DNA of 64,000 bases from Peptoniphilus ovalis (GCF_018919265.1 NZ_JAHLQO010000003.1:1-64000); one strand, 5' to 3'. Shown: positions 18,885 to 28,123, counted from the first letter of the stretch. Numbers and translations: made by a program. The notes: generated by a model not told the origin, from the letters alone.

Positions 18885-18908
18885 AAGGCTCTTAGTGAGC
18901 CTTTTTTA
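18885..18908 (+). terminator. Terminator of the stalk-domain gene
   Basis: AAGGCTC/GAGCCTT stem, five-base loop, then six Ts. Confidence 0.9.
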
Positions 18909-18955
18909 ATTGTAAAATATTAAAGATTACAAAATTATTACAAAATTGTAAATTC

Positions 18956-18985
18956 TTGGACTACATCTATACTTTTTGGTATCAT
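18956..18985 (+). promoter_or_regulatory. Promoter of the SLH protein gene
   Basis: TTGGAC (18956-18961), 18-nt spacer, TATCAT (18980-18985); the ATG is 18 bases further on, giving a very short leader. Confidence 0.55.
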
Positions 18986-19003
18986 ATTTCCTCGAGGTGA
19001 ATT

Positions 19004-19870
19004 ATGAAAAAAATTGTATTGATGTTAATTTTTGCTATTAGCATTTCTTTTAATGCTTTTGCAAATAGTGAAGTTAGTATCCTTTCAAATATTATTGCAT
19101 ATAAAGATGGTCAAAATTATAACTTTGAAATTAAAAATGCAAAGGGAAGTCAAAAGGTTGAAGTTGAAGTTTCAAGTGATGGTAATAATCAAAAATCTAA
19201 GCTTGTAAAAATCGTCGATAATTCAAATGGTAAGAAATTAATTTCAATTAATCAAAATGAATTAGACAAAATTGTAACTCCTTCAAATGGTTATTCTTTT
19301 AAACTTGGTTTCTTAGATGATAACAATAATGTAAAAAAATCACAAAATTTACATTTAGGTAAAACAGAAATTTTTAGAAACTACAGTCCTTGGGCATATG
19401 GAAATCTTCAAAAGGCTTATGCAAACAAAATGCTTTCAGCTGAAGTTGCATCTAATGTTGGAAAAAATATTACAAGAGAAGAGCTTGCTGAAATTGCAGT
19501 TAAAGCTTGTGAAATTAAGTTTAATAAAACTTCACAAGGTTCTGTTAAACATTTCAAAGACACTGATAATAAATATGTAAACATGGCATATGATTTATTT
19601 ATTATGAGTGGAAATGGAGATGGAACTTTTAATCCAAAGCGAGAAGTCACTAGACAAGATTATGCTGTTGTTATTTCCAATATATTTGATTTAAAAAATA
19701 ATAAAAGTGTAAAGATTAAAGATTCAAAAGATATTGCTAAATATGCAAAAGATGCAGTTAATTCTGCTGTAAATGGTGGATATCTTTCAATTTATGAAGA
19801 TGGAACTTTTAAACCTAAAAAAAATATGACTAGGGAAGAAGTTATTTCATCAATTGTAAGGATTTTATAA
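19004..19870 (+). CDS. S-layer homology (SLH) domain protein
   Basis: 288 residues with a signal peptide (about 1-20, ending NAFA). The N-terminal 100 residues form an unknown beta-rich region. Three SLH motifs follow at about 127-170, 185-232 and 240-288; each has the ITREELAEI / VTRQDYAVVI / MTREEVISSI helix, and the last two also show G-GTFNPK-type loops. SLH domains bind pyruvylated secondary cell wall polymers, so the protein is probably wall-anchored. GAGGTGA precedes the ATG. A single gene with its own promoter. Confidence 0.88.
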   Translation: MKKIVLMLIFAISISFNAFANSEVSILSNIIAYKDGQNYNFEIKNAKGSQKVEVEVSSDGNNQKSKLVKIVDNSNGKKLISINQNELDKIVTPSNGYSFKLGFLDDNNNVKKSQNLHLGKTEIFRNYSPWAYGNLQKAYANKMLSAEVASNVGKNITREELAEIAVKACEIKFNKTSQGSVKHFKDTDNKYVNMAYDLFIMSGNGDGTFNPKREVTRQDYAVVISNIFDLKNNKSVKIKDSKDIAKYAKDAVNSAVNGGYLSIYEDGTFKPKKNMTREEVISSIVRIL

Positions 19871-19919
19871 AACAAATCAAATTATTGTATATTTTATGTA
19901 AATTAAAATTTTTTTATGA

Positions 19920-19925
19920 TATAAT
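19920..19925 (+). promoter_or_regulatory. Candidate -10 box of the 19943 gene
   Basis: TATAAT 17 bases before the ATG; no good -35 seen. Confidence 0.4.
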
Positions 19926-19942
19926 ACTTCCAAGGTGAGGCT

Positions 19943-20305
19943 ATGAAAAAAGTTGTTTTTGACACAAGCCCTCTTGGAAGTTTTCAATTTTCATGTGAGG
20001 CTTATAAGATTTATTATAAAGAAAAATTCAATCAAAATATTTTTTTCTACACAAGACATAATGGCAAGTACATAAAAGTAGAAGATAAACTACAACTTAG
20101 AGAGTTAAGTAATAGAGTAATTGTTAAAAATGATTTAGGCAATGAGGTTGATGAAATACCTCATAATAAAGACATGAGAGTTGCCCCTTTAACTGAAGAG
20201 TTAGAAAGTGATGATACTTTAATAAAAATTGTTGATAGGCTAGGAGATAAGGCAAGCTGGAAACATTCGAAGATTAAAGTTGTTGAATTAGTAGATGAAA
20301 TATAA
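19943..20305 (+). CDS. Unknown 120-residue cytoplasmic protein
   Basis: I do not recognise a family. The protein has no signal peptide or membrane segment. It contains two aromatic-rich strands (FQFSCEAYKIYY, NIFFYTRH), then a charged KVEDKLQLRELSNRVIV stretch and a C-terminal SWKHSKIKVVELVDEI. AAGGTGAG precedes the ATG, and the coding bias matches its neighbours, so it is probably a real gene. It stands alone, with its own -10 and a shared terminator downstream. Confidence 0.65.
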   Translation: MKKVVFDTSPLGSFQFSCEAYKIYYKEKFNQNIFFYTRHNGKYIKVEDKLQLRELSNRVIVKNDLGNEVDEIPHNKDMRVAPLTEELESDDTLIKIVDRLGDKASWKHSKIKVVELVDEI

Positions 20306-20308
20306 AAA

Positions 20309-20338
20309 AAGAGATTCAATTTGAATCTCTTATTTTTT
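20309..20338. terminator. Shared terminator of the 19943 gene and the CorC/HlyC gene
   Basis: AAGAGATTC/GAATCTCTT stem, five-base loop, A and T tracts on both sides; it overlaps the last codons of the minus-strand gene. Confidence 0.85.
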
Positions 20339-21586
20339 TGCCTTAACTGGTAGTTCCAGTAAGATTTTTTCTATTCTGTTTTTCTTTGACTTCATAATAG
20401 TTATTTTGATTTCATCCACATTTATTATTTCATTAATTTCAGGGAATCTATCAATTCTTTCGATTATAAATCCACCGATAGAGTCAAATTCTTGGCATTC
20501 TAAATCTAAATCAAATCTTTGATTGATTTCATCGAGATTTACAGATCCATCGATTAAATACTTTCCTGGAGCAACATTTACTATATCCTCATCATCTTCA
20601 GTGTCATACTCATCTGATATCTGTCCGACAATCCTTTCAAAGATATCTTCAAAAGTAATCATGCCTTCGGTTCCGCCGTATTCGTCAGTTACTATTGCAA
20701 CTGAAAGCTTATTTTGTCTCATTTGACTAAAAAGTGTACCCGTTGGCTTGTACTCAAATGTAAAAAATGGTTTTTTCAAATAAAAGGTGTTTTCTGAAAG
20801 TGGCTTGCTATGATCCATATGAAAGATATCTTTTACATTTAATATTCCTATAATGTTGTCAAGATTGTCTTCATATACAGGCATTCTCGAATAAGAATAT
20901 TTTGAAATCTTATCAATGATTGATTCATAATCTTCATCAATTTCAATTCCAATAATATCTGTTCTTGGAGTCATAATATCTCTTGCGTATATATCTTTGA
21001 AGTCAATTACATTTTCAATCATCTTGGATTCGTTTTTATTAATTATTCCTTCTTCAATACTTAAATTCATTGCATCTTTTAAATCTTCTTCAGTAATAAT
21101 TGGGTCCTCATAATTTTTATCCTTTAAGAAGATTTTAATAATTGTATTTGATAAAAATGTCAAAAGCATTGATAGTGGTCTAATTAAAATAATTGAAAAA
21201 TTTAAAAATTTCGCAAATTTTGGAACAATTTCCTTATAATTTGATTTACCTAAATTTCTGGGAAGACTTTCTCCAATTAAAATTATTATTATAGTTGAAA
21301 TTATAATTCCAATAATAACTCCCGTGAAATTCCATTTTTCATAAAAAAACAATGACATAAAAATTATGCTTAGTGCATTTGAAAAGTAATCATATATCAA
21401 AGTAGCAGAATATAATTCTTTGCTATTTGAAAGTTTTTTTATTAATCTTATATTAGGTGCACCTTCATCTTCAAGCCTTTCAATTTTATTAGGTCCAAGT
21501 GTGAGGTAGGCGTTCTCAATTAGTGTAAATATATAAGATAAATACATTGCAACTAAAGATATGAGAAGATATATATAGTCAATCAT
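20330..21586 (-). CDS. CorC/HlyC-family membrane protein (CNNM, CBS pair, transporter-associated domain)
   Basis: 418 residues: CNNM-type membrane domain with three to four helices (about 1-165), a motif MENVIDFKDIYARDIMTPR (about 184-203) leading into two CBS domains (about 200-325), and the C-terminal CorC_HlyC domain with SIGGFII (about 365). These proteins are associated with Mg2+/cation efflux or homeostasis; the old name 'hemolysin' is not supported by function. GGAG lies about 11 bases upstream of the ATG. A minus-strand TATAAT at 21623-21628, just downstream of glmS, is its likely -10. Confidence 0.9.
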   Translation of the reverse strand: MIDYIYLLISLVAMYLSYIFTLIENAYLTLGPNKIERLEDEGAPNIRLIKKLSNSKELYSATLIYDYFSNALSIIFMSLFFYEKWNFTGVIIGIIISTIIIILIGESLPRNLGKSNYKEIVPKFAKFLNFSIILIRPLSMLLTFLSNTIIKIFLKDKNYEDPIITEEDLKDAMNLSIEEGIINKNESKMIENVIDFKDIYARDIMTPRTDIIGIEIDEDYESIIDKISKYSYSRMPVYEDNLDNIIGILNVKDIFHMDHSKPLSENTFYLKKPFFTFEYKPTGTLFSQMRQNKLSVAIVTDEYGGTEGMITFEDIFERIVGQISDEYDTEDDEDIVNVAPGKYLIDGSVNLDEINQRFDLDLECQEFDSIGGFIIERIDRFPEINEIINVDEIKITIMKSKKNRIEKILLELPVKAKK

Positions 21587-21642
21587 TAATTTTGTTCACT
21601 CCATTTTTAATATTCTTCTTCTATTATACTAAAGTCATGTAA

Positions 21643-21667
21643 ATAAAAAAAGCTGCCGAAGCAGCTA
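21643..21667 (-). terminator. Terminator of glmS
   Basis: On the minus strand AGCTGC-TTCG-GCAGCT with a UUCG tetraloop, followed by seven Ts. Confidence 0.95.
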
Positions 21668-21678
21668 TTCTAAAATTT

Positions 21679-23502
21679 TTATTCAACTGTTACAGATTTT
21701 GCAAGGTTTCTTGGCTTATCAACATCATTTCCAAGAAGTAGGGAAGTGTAATAAGCAATTAATTGCTCAGGTATTACAGCAAGTAGTGGCGTTAATAAAT
21801 CCATAGTCTCTGGAATTTCTATTATATCTTCAGAAATATCTTTAGAAAATACATTGTTATTTTCGATGATAGAAATAACTTTTGCTCCTCTTGCAGTTAA
21901 CTCTTGATTGTTAGATAAAGTCTTTTCTAACACATCTTTTTGAGTCGCTACAGATATTACAGGAGTTCCTTCTTCAATCAATGCAATTGAACCATGTTTT
22001 AATTCTCCTGAAGGAAAGGCTTCAGTGTGAATATAAGAAATTTCCTTAAGTTTAAGAGCTCCTTCTTTTGCAGTTATATAATCAAGTGATCTACCTGTAT
22101 AGAAAATTGATTTTGCATCTTTAATTTCATCAGCTATTTCTTTGAAATTTTCTTTATCTTCTAAAATTTCTTCTATTTGAGAAGGAATCTTTTCAAGATT
22201 TTCAATTATTTCTTTAACTTCATCTTGAGAAATTTTTTCTGCCTTTAGAGCAATATCCATAGCCATAAAGTATAGTGAAATAACCTGAGTTGTGTATGCC
22301 TTAGTAGAAGCAACTGAAATTTCAGGTCCTGCATAACAATAAATTACCTTATCTGCTTCTCTTGCAATAGTTGATCCAACTACATTTGTAATTGCTAATA
22401 CCTTTGCTCCATGTTTTTTAGCTTCTTTAAGGGCAGCTAATGTATCAGCAGTTTCTCCTGATTGAGAAACTAAAATTACAAGTGATTTATCATCTATGAA
22501 CATATTCTTGTATCTAAATTCAGATGCAATTTCAGCAACTACTGGAACTTTAACAAGTTTTTCAATTGCAAACTTACCAACTTCTCCAGCGTGAAAAGCA
22601 GTACCGCATGCAGTAATAAATATTTTATTAAAGTTTTCAATTTCTTCTTTTGTAAATGCAGCATCTTCTAAGTTTATTTTATAGTCTTTATGCTTAACAG
22701 AAATTACATCTCTTAAAACTTTAGGTTGTTCGTGAATTTCCTTAATTAAAAAATGATCATATCCTTCTTTAGAAGCATCTTGTGAAGAATAATCAACTTC
22801 AAGAATTTCTCTTTCGATCTTATTGTGATTAGCATCATAAATTGTATAAGAATCTTCTCTAATGTCTACAACATCTCCATCTTCAAGATAAATTATTTTA
22901 TTAGTATGTTCAATAACAGATGTTATATCACTAGCTATTAAATATCCATCTTTATCTATAGCAAAGATTAAAGGAGAAGAATGTCTAACTGCAATAAGTC
23001 TGTCAGGTTCATTTCCGTCAATAATTCCTAAAGCGTATGCTCCTTTAAGAGAATCTATTGATTTAAAAACTGCATCTAAAATATCTCCATTATAATTTTC
23101 TGAAATTAGATTAGGAATTACTTCAGTGTCAGTTTGGGATTTAAAGTTATATCCTTTTTCAGTTAATTCATCTCTTAGCTCAACATAATTTTCGATTATT
23201 CCATTGTGAACAACGGCAATACTTTCATCATTTGAAACATGAGGATGAGCGTTTATTTTGCTAGGTACTCCATGAGTTGCCCATCTAGTATGACCAATTG
23301 CATTATTAGAATTAAGTGAACTAAAATCAAAACTTTCTTCTAGATTTTTAATTCTTCCAACTTCTTTATTAGTTATAAGCTTTCCATCTTTAACAAGTGA
23401 AATACCAGCAGAATCATATCCCCTGTATTCCAACTTTTTCAATCCATTAATTACAATTTCTGTAGCATTTTTCTTGCCATTGTAACCAACAATTCCACAC
23501 AT
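21679..23502 (-). CDS. glmS: Glutamine-fructose-6-phosphate aminotransferase (isomerizing)
   Basis: Makes glucosamine-6-phosphate from fructose-6-phosphate and glutamine, the first step to UDP-GlcNAc and peptidoglycan. 607 residues, full length. The N-terminal glutaminase has the nucleophile Cys2 in MCGIVGY, GHTRWATHG and the HNGIIENY loop; two SIS domains follow with CGTAFHAGEVG (about 302), SQSGETADTLAAL (about 349) and SGELKHGSIALIE (about 481); the protein ends in the conserved PRNLAKSVTVE. Expression is controlled by the ribozyme in its leader. Confidence 0.98.
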   Translation of the reverse strand: MCGIVGYNGKKNATEIVINGLKKLEYRGYDSAGISLVKDGKLITNKEVGRIKNLEESFDFSSLNSNNAIGHTRWATHGVPSKINAHPHVSNDESIAVVHNGIIENYVELRDELTEKGYNFKSQTDTEVIPNLISENYNGDILDAVFKSIDSLKGAYALGIIDGNEPDRLIAVRHSSPLIFAIDKDGYLIASDITSVIEHTNKIIYLEDGDVVDIREDSYTIYDANHNKIEREILEVDYSSQDASKEGYDHFLIKEIHEQPKVLRDVISVKHKDYKINLEDAAFTKEEIENFNKIFITACGTAFHAGEVGKFAIEKLVKVPVVAEIASEFRYKNMFIDDKSLVILVSQSGETADTLAALKEAKKHGAKVLAITNVVGSTIAREADKVIYCYAGPEISVASTKAYTTQVISLYFMAMDIALKAEKISQDEVKEIIENLEKIPSQIEEILEDKENFKEIADEIKDAKSIFYTGRSLDYITAKEGALKLKEISYIHTEAFPSGELKHGSIALIEEGTPVISVATQKDVLEKTLSNNQELTARGAKVISIIENNNVFSKDISEDIIEIPETMDLLTPLLAVIPEQLIAYYTSLLLGNDVDKPRNLAKSVTVE

Positions 23503-23569
23503 TTCTTTCTACCTCCATTACTAGAGATTCACTTCATTTCCTTTGTTATAAAATTGCTTTTATTTTTTA

Positions 23570-23656
23570 AGAAATGCTAAGGCTGTGATACCTTTAGAGC
23601 ATCCGCCGAATTTTCGATAACTCTACTCCTCGTCAGCCAAATAGGCTCAGGCGCTT
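23570..23656 (-). ncRNA. glmS ribozyme (glucosamine-6-phosphate responsive)
   Basis: The minus strand reads AGCGCC with the cleavage site between A23655 and G23654, then GAGCC/GGCT (P1), TGACGAGG, TAGAG...CTCTA, GTTATCGA and TCGGCGGATGC, all in the order of the glmS ribozyme core, followed by an AAGG/CCTT helix and AGCAT pairing with ATGCT. P1 is very short, and the leader then runs about 70 bases to the glmS ATG. Binding of glucosamine-6-phosphate would trigger self-cleavage and mRNA decay. The extent of the 3' accessory helices is approximate. Confidence 0.93.
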
Positions 23657-23679
23657 AATAAATTTTTATCTCAATAGAG

Positions 23680-23708
23680 ATTTTAACATAATAGATATTT
23701 AAAGTAAA
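23680..23708 (-). promoter_or_regulatory. Promoter of the glmS transcript
   Basis: Minus-strand TTTACT (23703-23708), 17-nt spacer, TAAAAT (23680-23685), which would start transcription about 15-20 bases before the ribozyme cleavage site. Confidence 0.7.
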
Positions 23709-23739
23709 CTTTGTGTTAAAATTAGAGAAGGGAGGAAGT

Positions 23740-24441
23740 ATGAAGTATCAAAAAGAATATATCATTAATAAAGATTTAACTACTTCAGATATAACTAAAT
23801 ATTTTATAAATACGTCCAATGAAGAATCAATTAAGTTAAATTTAGATAACAATAAATTAATTGAACTTGGATACACATGGATGATTTATAAATGGAGAGT
23901 TAATATAAATAGGAAACCTATTGTTAATGAAAAAGTCATTGTTAACACATGGGCAAGTGGTTTTAAAAATTTATATGCCTTTAGAGAATTTGAAATGAAA
24001 TCTAAAGATGAAATAATATCAAAGGCTTCAGTTGTATTTATTTTAATAGATCTTAAAAAGAGAAAACCCATTAAAATTCCAGAAGACATTATGAATTATT
24101 ACACTTGTGATGAAATGAGAAATTTTGAAAATATTGATAGAATAAATATAAAAGATGATTTTGAAAAGATTAATACCTGTATTTACGAGGTGAAAAAATC
24201 TGATATAGATGAGAATAATCATGTAAATAACTCTGTTTATGTAGATATTATGAAAGATTCTCTACCTGATGAATTTAAAAATATGAAAATTAAAAATATA
24301 AGCATTCATTATATGAAAGAAATTAAATTAGGTGATACTGTAAATATTGATGTATTTAAAGGAAAAGATAAAATATTTTTTGATTTTAAATCCTATGATA
24401 CTAGCATTAAACACGCAAGAGCATGGGTTAGTATAAATTAG
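23740..24441 (+). CDS. Acyl-ACP thioesterase (FatA/FatB-like, double hotdog)
   Basis: 233 residues, the size of bacterial acyl-ACP thioesterases. Two hotdog folds in tandem: the first contains WMIYKWRVNINRKPI and TWASGFKNLYAFREFEM (about 50-95), the second the catalytic-type segment DENNHVNNSVYVDIM (about 161-175) with the family's N-H-V-N-N. It releases fatty acids from acyl carrier protein. The ATG at 23740 follows GGGAGG; an upstream in-frame TTG at 23713 has no ribosome binding site. The start region is only about 30 bases from the divergent glmS promoter. Confidence 0.87.
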   Translation: MKYQKEYIINKDLTTSDITKYFINTSNEESIKLNLDNNKLIELGYTWMIYKWRVNINRKPIVNEKVIVNTWASGFKNLYAFREFEMKSKDEIISKASVVFILIDLKKRKPIKIPEDIMNYYTCDEMRNFENIDRINIKDDFEKINTCIYEVKKSDIDENNHVNNSVYVDIMKDSLPDEFKNMKIKNISIHYMKEIKLGDTVNIDVFKGKDKIFFDFKSYDTSIKHARAWVSIN

Positions 24442-24530
24442 CCATAAGTTGAAAAATAATATATCAAATGGTAACATAATTTTAGAGAAAGTTAATAATT
24501 AATACATATTTAAAACATATGGAGGTTAAA

Positions 24531-25280
24531 ATGGATAGAGAGAAAGTTTTAGCAGTGATAAATGGAAAGGAAGTTACAGGAGAGGATTACAATTTATTTA
24601 TGGAATCTTTAAATCCTCAACTTAGAGCTTACTTTTCTCAAGATGAAATAAATAAAGAAGTTGTAAATGAATTAGTTTATCAAGGACTTTTATATCAAGA
24701 AGCAATTGAAAAGGGAATAGATGAAGATGAAGATTTTCAAAAAGTTCTAAATAAAACTAAAGAAACAATGCTTAAAACTTATGCACTTGGCAAGCTTCTT
24801 TCAACTGTTTCTGTTACAGAAGATGAAGTTAAAGAATTTTTTGAAGAACATAAGGAAGAATTAAAACAAGGCGAAAGTGCAAGAGCTTCACATATTCTTG
24901 TTGAAGAAGAAGATAAGGCAAAAGAAATTTATGAAAAAATTAAAAATGGTGAAGATTTTGAAGCTTTAGCCAGAGAATTTTCAACTTGTCCTTCAAGTGA
25001 AAAGGGTGGAGACCTTGGCACATTTACTAAGGGACAAATGGTCAAAGAATTTGAAGATGCAGTATTTAATAATGAAGAAGGACATATTACAGAACCTGTT
25101 AAAACTCAGTTTGGTTATCACATTATAAAAGTTGTTGAAAAAAATGATGCGAAAGATGCAGAATTTGATGAAGTTAAAGATAAATTAGAAGCACAAGTCA
25201 GAAGACTTAAAGAACAGGACCTATACAACAATAAAATTAATGAATTAAAAGAAAAATATACAGTAGACATGAAAATCTAG
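24531..25280 (+). CDS. Peptidyl-prolyl isomerase, parvulin type (cytoplasmic PrsA/SurA-like)
   Basis: 249 residues. An N-terminal SurA/trigger-like helical region (about 1-105) precedes a parvulin domain (about 110-205) with ARASHILVEEED, FSTCPSSEKGGDLGTF and FGYHIIKV, the standard parvulin landmarks; a charged coiled-coil tail closes the chain. Unlike PrsA there is no signal peptide or lipobox, so it probably acts in the cytoplasm. The start is the ATG at 24531, five bases after GGAGG; the upstream in-frame ATG is part of that site. The RelA/SpoT-like gene follows after seven bases. Confidence 0.9.
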   Translation: MDREKVLAVINGKEVTGEDYNLFMESLNPQLRAYFSQDEINKEVVNELVYQGLLYQEAIEKGIDEDEDFQKVLNKTKETMLKTYALGKLLSTVSVTEDEVKEFFEEHKEELKQGESARASHILVEEEDKAKEIYEKIKNGEDFEALAREFSTCPSSEKGGDLGTFTKGQMVKEFEDAVFNNEEGHITEPVKTQFGYHIIKVVEKNDAKDAEFDEVKDKLEAQVRRLKEQDLYNNKINELKEKYTVDMKI

Positions 25281-25287
25281 GTGAGAA

Positions 25288-26619
25288 ATGAAACTAGAGC
25301 TTTTTAATTATGTTGACGACGTCTTAGCGCTGTACGATTACCACTATATTGAAATAGTTGGAGTCAATAATGAATTAAAAAAATATTTTACAGAAGAATT
25401 AATTGATGACGACAGATTAGTAAATATTTCCACTAGATTAAAAACTCAAGAATCTTTAAAGGAAAAGTTAATAAGAAGAAATTTCTACATGAGATTTCCA
25501 GATCCAGTAGCCGGTTTTAAAATGATTCAGGATATTATCGGAGTTAGAATTGAGTGTAGATTCATAAAAGATGAAGAAGACTTATACAAAAAAATAATTG
25601 AAGAATTTACAATAAAATGCGAGGATGGATATTACGCATCATCTAAAAATACAAAAATTAGACTTAATTTAGAAGACAATCAACCACAAGAAATGTTAAA
25701 TGGATTTAAAATGTTTAAACTCGATGGAACATATTTTGATGGTGAAATTCTTTACTGTTTCGAACTTCAAATAAAATCACTTGTTAATGTTTTTTGGGGA
25801 GAAATTGACCATAAGCTTCTTTATAAAAATTACAATTACATGATAACTGCAAATTTTTTCAGAGAGATTATGAATTCAATTAGCGACAATCTTACAATGA
25901 TTGATAAACAACTCATGATTTTATACAATCATGTGAGAAAACAAGATGCATCAGAAACATTAACTGCTGAAATGCAACTTAAAAAACTGCTATCTAAGAT
26001 ACTTCACGATGTCTTTACTAGAAAGATTTTAGATGAACTAGGAATGTTTATAAATCTTAAAACTATAAGCGATGTTGTTGTAGATTTCCTTTTCTTGAAA
26101 TCTCAAAAGAATAAGGATTTAAGCTATGGTGAAAATTTTATTTCTCTGATAAATAAAATAAATTCAGCATCAGCTAGTGACATGGATTTAGAAGAATATT
26201 TAGTTTTTAAGAAAAAACCTAAGTATTATGATTCATTTTCTAAATCAATTACAGATACTCTATACGAAATAATTAATAAAGACTTTGAATGGAATATACT
26301 ATTTAAAATAATAAGAATAATAACATCTGACGATAATAGACATAATTTTACAGATTTTATAATTTTTATTAGATATGAATATACGATTAGTCTTTATGAT
26401 TTATTCGAAGAAAAAGATTTCGATGTAGATACTAGAGATTTTTTAGAAAATACATTCTTGTATGAAGTTGCTAATGAATTTAAAGCTAAGCCTACTCTAG
26501 ATTTTCTTCTCGAAGAATCTCTGGATAAATTTAATAAAGCAATTTTAGAAATGAGAATTAGTAAGAGTACATTAGAAGAAGATATGTTAAAAATATTTAG
26601 AGATAATTATTCTTTTTAA
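25288..26619 (+). CDS. RelA/SpoT synthetase-domain protein with variant G-loop and helical C-terminal extension
   Basis: 443 residues. The N-terminal 215 residues match the alarmone synthetase fold: STRLKTQESLKEKLIRR (about 48-64), QDIIGVRIECRF (about 81-92, including the Mg2+ aspartate), ELQIKSLVNVFWGEIDHKLLYK (about 164-185, including the catalytic glutamate). The usual Y-x-S-x-H loop that stacks on guanine is replaced by NGFKMFKLDG (about 136-145). The remaining 230 residues are helical, without hydrolase HD or ACT domains, and unrecognised. A (p)ppGpp or related nucleotide synthetase is possible but the altered loop makes substrate uncertain. Coupled to the parvulin gene upstream. Confidence 0.75.
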   Translation: MKLELFNYVDDVLALYDYHYIEIVGVNNELKKYFTEELIDDDRLVNISTRLKTQESLKEKLIRRNFYMRFPDPVAGFKMIQDIIGVRIECRFIKDEEDLYKKIIEEFTIKCEDGYYASSKNTKIRLNLEDNQPQEMLNGFKMFKLDGTYFDGEILYCFELQIKSLVNVFWGEIDHKLLYKNYNYMITANFFREIMNSISDNLTMIDKQLMILYNHVRKQDASETLTAEMQLKKLLSKILHDVFTRKILDELGMFINLKTISDVVVDFLFLKSQKNKDLSYGENFISLINKINSASASDMDLEEYLVFKKKPKYYDSFSKSITDTLYEIINKDFEWNILFKIIRIITSDDNRHNFTDFIIFIRYEYTISLYDLFEEKDFDVDTRDFLENTFLYEVANEFKAKPTLDFLLEESLDKFNKAILEMRISKSTLEEDMLKIFRDNYSF

Positions 26620-26668
26620 GACTGTAAATATTTAAAATACTTATGTATAATATTATTAGGAGGTCTAA

Positions 26669-28123
26669 ATGATAGATAAAAATTCTTTAAAAGAAAATAG
26701 AATATTTTATTACTTCGATGAAATAACTAAAATTCCAAGATGTTCTTTTGAAGAAGATAAAATAAGAGAATATCTTGTTAATTTCGGTAAAGAACACAAT
26801 TTAGAAGTATGTGTTGATAAAATTGGAAATGTAGTGCTTAAAAAAGATGCTACAGAAGGATTTGAAGATTCAGATAGTATTATTCTTCAAGGTCATATGG
26901 ATATGGTTTGTGAAAAAACTAATGAATGCACTATTGATTTTTCTAAAGACCCCATTAAATATGAAATTGAAGGTGACTTTTTAATTGCTAAGGAGACTAC
27001 TCTTGGGGCTGATAATGGTATAGCAATTGCAATGATTCTTGCAATACTTGAATCAGAGGAGTACAAGCACCCTAAAATTGAAGCTTTATTTACAGTTAAT
27101 GAAGAAAGCGGAATGACTGGTGCTGCAAATCTTGATGGCTCAATGCTAGATTCAAAAAGACTTTTAAATCTAGACTCTGAAACTGAAGGTGTAGGTTGTA
27201 TAAGCTGTGCTGGAGCGGAAAGAGATTTAATTATATTTAAAAAAGATTACAAAGATATTGATAAAGATAGTAATTTCTATGAAATTATAGTTAATGGTTT
27301 AAAAGGTGGACATTCAGGTCAAGAAATTCAAGTAGGACTTGGAAATGCAGTTAAAATTTTAGGAAGAAGTCTTCATAATATATTTAAAAATACAAATTCA
27401 GATTTAATTGAAATCGAAGGTGGAGCAAAACCAAATGCAATACCTAGATATGCTAGAGCTCTAATAAGAGTAGATGAAGATGAGATTAAAATTCTTCAAG
27501 ATTTAGTAGTTGAATTAAATTCACAATTTGTAACTGAACTTGGAAAAGTTGATCCCGATGTTAGACTTAATTTTGAAAAGTCTAAAAATACATCAGACAA
27601 AGCTTTTACTGATGAATTAAAAGAAAGTATAATTCAAGCTTTAAATTTACTACCTAATGGTGTAATGACTATGTCAAAAAATATTGAAGGATTAGTTGAA
27701 TCATCTGTCAATGTTGGTGTTATTGAAAACAAAGAAGATACTGTTAATATTATTTCTAATATTAGATCTTCAGTATCATCATTAAAAGAATATATAGGTG
27801 AAATAAATAAAATAGCTGCTCAAAAATTTGGAGCAGAAGTTGAAATTTTAACAAAATATCCGGCTTGGGAATATAGCGAAAATTCTGAATTAAGAGATAT
27901 TGCTAGCAAGTCTTATAAAGAACTTACTGGTAAAGATTTCAAACTAGAAGCTATACATGCAGGACTTGAATGCGGACAATTCGTAGAGGAGCTAGGAAAT
28001 ATTGATATGCTTTCAATAGGACCTAATATGAAGGGAGTTCACGCACCAGGCGAACATCTTTCAATATCATCTACTGAAAGAACATTCGAATTTTTAATTA
28101 AAATACTAGAAAATTTAAAATAA
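26669..28123 (+). CDS. pepD: Cytosolic aminoacyl-histidine/non-specific dipeptidase (M20C)
   Basis: 484 residues, standard for PepD. Two-zinc M20 metallopeptidase: LQGHMDMVCEK (about 71-81) and LGADNGIAIAM (about 111-121) carry the metal His and Asp, NEESGMTGA (about 144-152) the catalytic and metal glutamates, and HAGLECGQF (about 430) a late ligand region. Cleaves dipeptides in the cytoplasm, fitting an amino-acid-fermenting lifestyle. AGGAGG precedes the ATG; a TATAAT at 26646-26651 may start its transcript. Confidence 0.94.
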   Translation: MIDKNSLKENRIFYYFDEITKIPRCSFEEDKIREYLVNFGKEHNLEVCVDKIGNVVLKKDATEGFEDSDSIILQGHMDMVCEKTNECTIDFSKDPIKYEIEGDFLIAKETTLGADNGIAIAMILAILESEEYKHPKIEALFTVNEESGMTGAANLDGSMLDSKRLLNLDSETEGVGCISCAGAERDLIIFKKDYKDIDKDSNFYEIIVNGLKGGHSGQEIQVGLGNAVKILGRSLHNIFKNTNSDLIEIEGGAKPNAIPRYARALIRVDEDEIKILQDLVVELNSQFVTELGKVDPDVRLNFEKSKNTSDKAFTDELKESIIQALNLLPNGVMTMSKNIEGLVESSVNVGVIENKEDTVNIISNIRSSVSSLKEYIGEINKIAAQKFGAEVEILTKYPAWEYSENSELRDIASKSYKELTGKDFKLEAIHAGLECGQFVEELGNIDMLSIGPNMKGVHAPGEHLSISSTERTFEFLIKILENLK

